DNA of 15,690 bases from DATHWB01 sp040902855 (GTDB lineage: Bacteria; Actinomycetota; Acidimicrobiia; Spongiisociales; ZC4RG35), in assembly GCA_040902855.1 (NCBI GenBank), contig JBBDWN010000136.1:1-15690 (forward strand). Reading direction: 5' to 3'. The translations under genes and the position numbers were made by a program. A model generated the notes under the pieces. It was not told the origin of the DNA. It saw only the letters and a program-made list of their open reading frames with translations, and did not search any database. This document shows, piece after piece, positions 13,739 through 15,690 of this stretch (its first letter is position 1; the number at the start of each line of letters is the position of its first letter).

Positions 13739-14716
13739 TCACGCCTCCAGGGTCATTCTGATCGCGCCGACCACCCGGTCCACGCTGGGGAGGTAGAGAG
13801 ATTCCCCGCGCTTCAACGGAAACACGGTGTCCCAACCCGTGACCCTTCGGATCGGAGCGTGCAACGCGTAGAGGCAGTGTTCCTGGATCACCGTGACGAT
13901 CTCTGACGCGAATCCAGCGGTGCGCGGGGCCTCGGTCACGACGACCGCCCGACCGGTCTTGTCGACGCTTCGGACGATCGTCTCGACGTCGAGTGGTACG
14001 AGCGTCCGCAGGTCGATCAACTCCACGCCGATTCCTTCCTCGGCCATCGCCGCGGCAGCAAGTCGAGACTCCTTCATCATCGCCCCGTAGGAAATCAGCG
14101 TGACGTCGCTCCCCTGCCGCTCTACCGCAGCCGAACCGATCGCGACCCGGATCGGCGCTTCGCCCACCTCCTCCTTGACCGATCGGTAGAGGCGGATCGG
14201 TTCGAGGAAGATGACGGGATCAGGGTCCTCGACCGCTGCCAGCAGCAAGCCCTTGGCATCGTGAGGTCGCGAGGGCACAACCACCTTCAACCCGGGCGTG
14301 TGGGCATAGATCGCCTCGGCAGACTCCGAGTGGTGTTCGGCTGCACCGATACCGCCTCCGTACGGGATTCTGATGACCAGAGGGGCCGTGAAACGATGGC
14401 GCGACCGATGCCGGATTCGCGAGACATGGTTGATGATCTGGTCGACAGCCGGATACGAGAACCCCATGAACTGCATCTCGAGGATCGGCCGCATCCCGGC
14501 GACCGCCATCCCGAATCCGACGCCGACGATCCCCGACTCTGCCACCGGGGTGTCGATCACTCGGTCGGGACCGAAGCGGTCGCGCAGTCCGTCTGTGATG
14601 CGGAAGACGCCGCCGGTGCGGCCGATGTCCTCGCCCATCAGGAGCGCCTGCTCCCACTCTTCGAGAGCGCTCGCCAATCCGGCGTTCAGGGCCTGGGCGA
14701 TGGTCAGTTCCGCCAT
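13739..14716 (-). CDS. bkdB: 2-oxo acid dehydrogenase E1 beta subunit (branched-chain type likely)
   Basis: The beta subunit pairs with E1-alpha to decarboxylate 2-oxo acids with thiamine diphosphate. The 325 residues are normal for the family. Typical blocks are LTIAQALNAGLASALEE at the start, LLMGEDIGRTGGVFRIT near 25-41, RVIDTPVAESGIVGVGFGMA near 52-71, and LEMQFMGFSYPAVDQIINH near 79-97, followed by RIPYGGGIGAAEHHSES and the C-terminal transketolase domain with DLRTLVPLD and GFASEIV. The TDP-contacting Glu is in PVAESGIVG. ATG 14716 overlaps the E1-alpha stop by one base, and the E2 gene follows after one base, so the three are one operon. Specificity for branched-chain oxo acids over pyruvate is inferred from the actinobacterial bkdABC order and is not certain. 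Confidence 0.93.
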   Translation of the reverse strand: MAELTIAQALNAGLASALEEWEQALLMGEDIGRTGGVFRITDGLRDRFGPDRVIDTPVAESGIVGVGFGMAVAGMRPILEMQFMGFSYPAVDQIINHVSRIRHRSRHRFTAPLVIRIPYGGGIGAAEHHSESAEAIYAHTPGLKVVVPSRPHDAKGLLLAAVEDPDPVIFLEPIRLYRSVKEEVGEAPIRVAIGSAAVERQGSDVTLISYGAMMKESRLAAAAMAEEGIGVELIDLRTLVPLDVETIVRSVDKTGRAVVVTEAPRTAGFASEIVTVIQEHCLYALHAPIRRVTGWDTVFPLKRGESLYLPSVDRVVGAIRMTLEA

Positions 14717-15690
14717 CAGTCCTCATCCCCGAGTAACGCTTCGAGCTCGGCTCGTTGACGGTCGAGCGGGGCAGTGGGCGATTCGAACACCGCGTCGAAA
14801 AGGTGGGAGGCATCCGGGGGGTAGAGGGACTCGGCATGCGCGATGGCACGCTCTACCTCGTCGAACGTCCGCGACTCGACATCGGCCTGCCACTCTTCGG
14901 TCCACCGGTCTCGTTCGGACAGGAAGATCCGTACCCGCTCCAGCGGATCACGCCGCGCCCAATCCTCGGCCTCTGCAGACTCGCGATATCGGCCGGGATC
15001 GTCTGCGGTGGTGTGGGGGCCGATCCGATAGGTGACAGCCTCGATCAGCGTGGGACCGCCTCCATCCCGCGCCCGATCGACCGCTTCACGCGCTGCCTGA
15101 TAGACGGCGAACAGGTCGTTGCCGTCGACCTGCACGCCCGGCATCCCGTAGGCGATCGCCTTCTCGGCGATCGTCTCCGAGGCGGTCTGTTCGGATCGCG
15201 GGAGCGAGATGGCCCATCCGTTGTTCTGACAGAAGAAGACCACTCCGACGCCAAACACGCCCGCGAAGTTCATCGCCTCGTGGAAGTCGCCTTCTGAAGT
15301 CGCGCCGTCGCCGAACATCGTCATGGCGATCCGGGAAGAGCCGCGCAGTCGTTCCGCCCAGGCCAGACCCACCGCGTGAACCATGTGACCGCCCACCGTG
15401 ATCGAAGGCGGCATCACGTTCACATGGTCGGGAGGGCGTCCACCGGACTCGTGTCCCGTCCGTCCGGCGAACAGCAACTCCAATGGATACCCCTGCATCC
15501 ACATGGCGGCGGCGTCGCGGTAGGTGGCGACGAGCCAGTCATCCGGTTCCAATGCTGCCGCCGCACCGACCTGGGCGGCTTCCTGGCCTTCGAACGGAGC
15601 ATATGTTGCGAGCCTCCCCTGCCGCTGGAGCGACATGGATTTCCGGTCGTAGGCGCGGGCGAAGACCATCGCGCGGTACAGCCGAAGGGT
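14716..15690 (-). CDS. bkdA: 2-oxo acid dehydrogenase E1 alpha subunit, 5' end beyond window
   Basis: The frame is open at the right edge. Seven residues (TLRLYRA) precede an internal Met at 15669 and match the conserved LRLYRAMVFARAYDRK stretch, so the true start lies outside. The visible part contains LQRQGRLATYAPFEGQEAAQ, typical of the branched-chain/pyruvate E1-alpha family. The thiamine-diphosphate motif GDGATSEGDFHEAMNFAGVF runs on to the closing QNNGWAIS (about 119-155 counted from that Met). The phosphorylation-loop region TYRIGPHTTADDPGRYR is also present. The HESGGRPPDHVNVMPPSITVGGH stretch is more like BCKDH than PDH E1-alpha. It is first of the bkdA-bkdB-bkdC run here; no E3 gene is visible. 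Its promoter is not in the window. Confidence 0.93.
   Translation of the reverse strand, partial: TLRLYRAMVFARAYDRKSMSLQRQGRLATYAPFEGQEAAQVGAAAALEPDDWLVATYRDAAAMWMQGYPLELLFAGRTGHESGGRPPDHVNVMPPSITVGGHMVHAVGLAWAERLRGSSRIAMTMFGDGATSEGDFHEAMNFAGVFGVGVVFFCQNNGWAISLPRSEQTASETIAEKAIAYGMPGVQVDGNDLFAVYQAAREAVDRARDGGGPTLIEAVTYRIGPHTTADDPGRYRESAEAEDWARRDPLERVRIFLSERDRWTEEWQADVESRTFDEVERAIAHAESLYPPDASHLFDAVFESPTAPLDRQRAELEALLGDED

Noticed and set aside
1..15690. CRISPR array, tRNA or rRNA, insertion sequence, attachment site
   Set aside because: I saw no regularly spaced repeats, cloverleaf or CCA-type sequence, transposase motifs or paired terminal repeats; nearly all bases are covered by recognisable genes.

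Overview
The window is high-GC bacterial DNA that reads as actinobacterial. Pointers are a RamB-type regulator divergent from the glyoxylate-shunt genes, a CGAAC-N4-GTTCG LexA operator of the Gram-positive/mycobacterial type upstream of recA, the rimO-cinA-thpR-recA gene order, and a heliorhodopsin, a family common in Actinobacteria and Chloroflexi. Acidimicrobiia or a related aquatic lineage is my guess, but nothing in the window fixes the class.

Left block (1-6159, all minus strand, read right to left): an 89-aa protein of unknown function, a PHP-family phosphoesterase, rimO (ribosomal protein S12 methylthiotransferase), cinA, thpR (2'-5' RNA ligase family), a small four-helix membrane protein and recA, which runs off the left edge. 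The genes are tightly packed or overlapping, except before rimO, before the membrane protein and before recA. recA has its own promoter region with a perfect LexA box. pgsA, often found between rimO and cinA in related clusters, is absent.

Centre (6271-7005, plus strand): a single divergent gene encodes a 244-aa seven-helix protein that I identify as a heliorhodopsin. The retinal lysine, the carboxylate counterion and the two family histidines are all present. A TANNNT -10 box lies six bases before its ATG and no Shine-Dalgarno is visible, so it is probably transcribed as a leaderless mRNA. No retinal or carotenoid gene is in the window.

Carbon block (7028-12495): a minus-strand operon, malate synthase (aceB) - isocitrate lyase (aceA) - an archaeal-type (class II) glyceraldehyde-3-phosphate dehydrogenase homologue, faces a divergent ramB-like regulator. 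The 121-base divergent region holds candidate promoters for both sides and one palindrome, GTGAAGTTTCAC, placed so that a bound repressor could cover both. The layout fits acetate/fatty-acid carbon entering the glyoxylate shunt, with the GAPDH-like enzyme perhaps serving gluconeogenesis.

Right block (12540-15690, minus strand): the E1-alpha (partial), E1-beta and E2 genes of a 2-oxo acid dehydrogenase complex, probably the branched-chain type (bkdABC). The E2 gene has a one-base insertion in a run of eight C (G on the coding strand) that removes the catalytic DHRVIDGG segment from frame. It is either a sequence error, a real mutation or a switchable tract.

The items most worth following up are the heliorhodopsin with its probable leaderless promoter, the archaeal-type GAPDH homologue in the glyoxylate operon, the shared ramB/aceB operator, and the homopolymer frameshift in E2.
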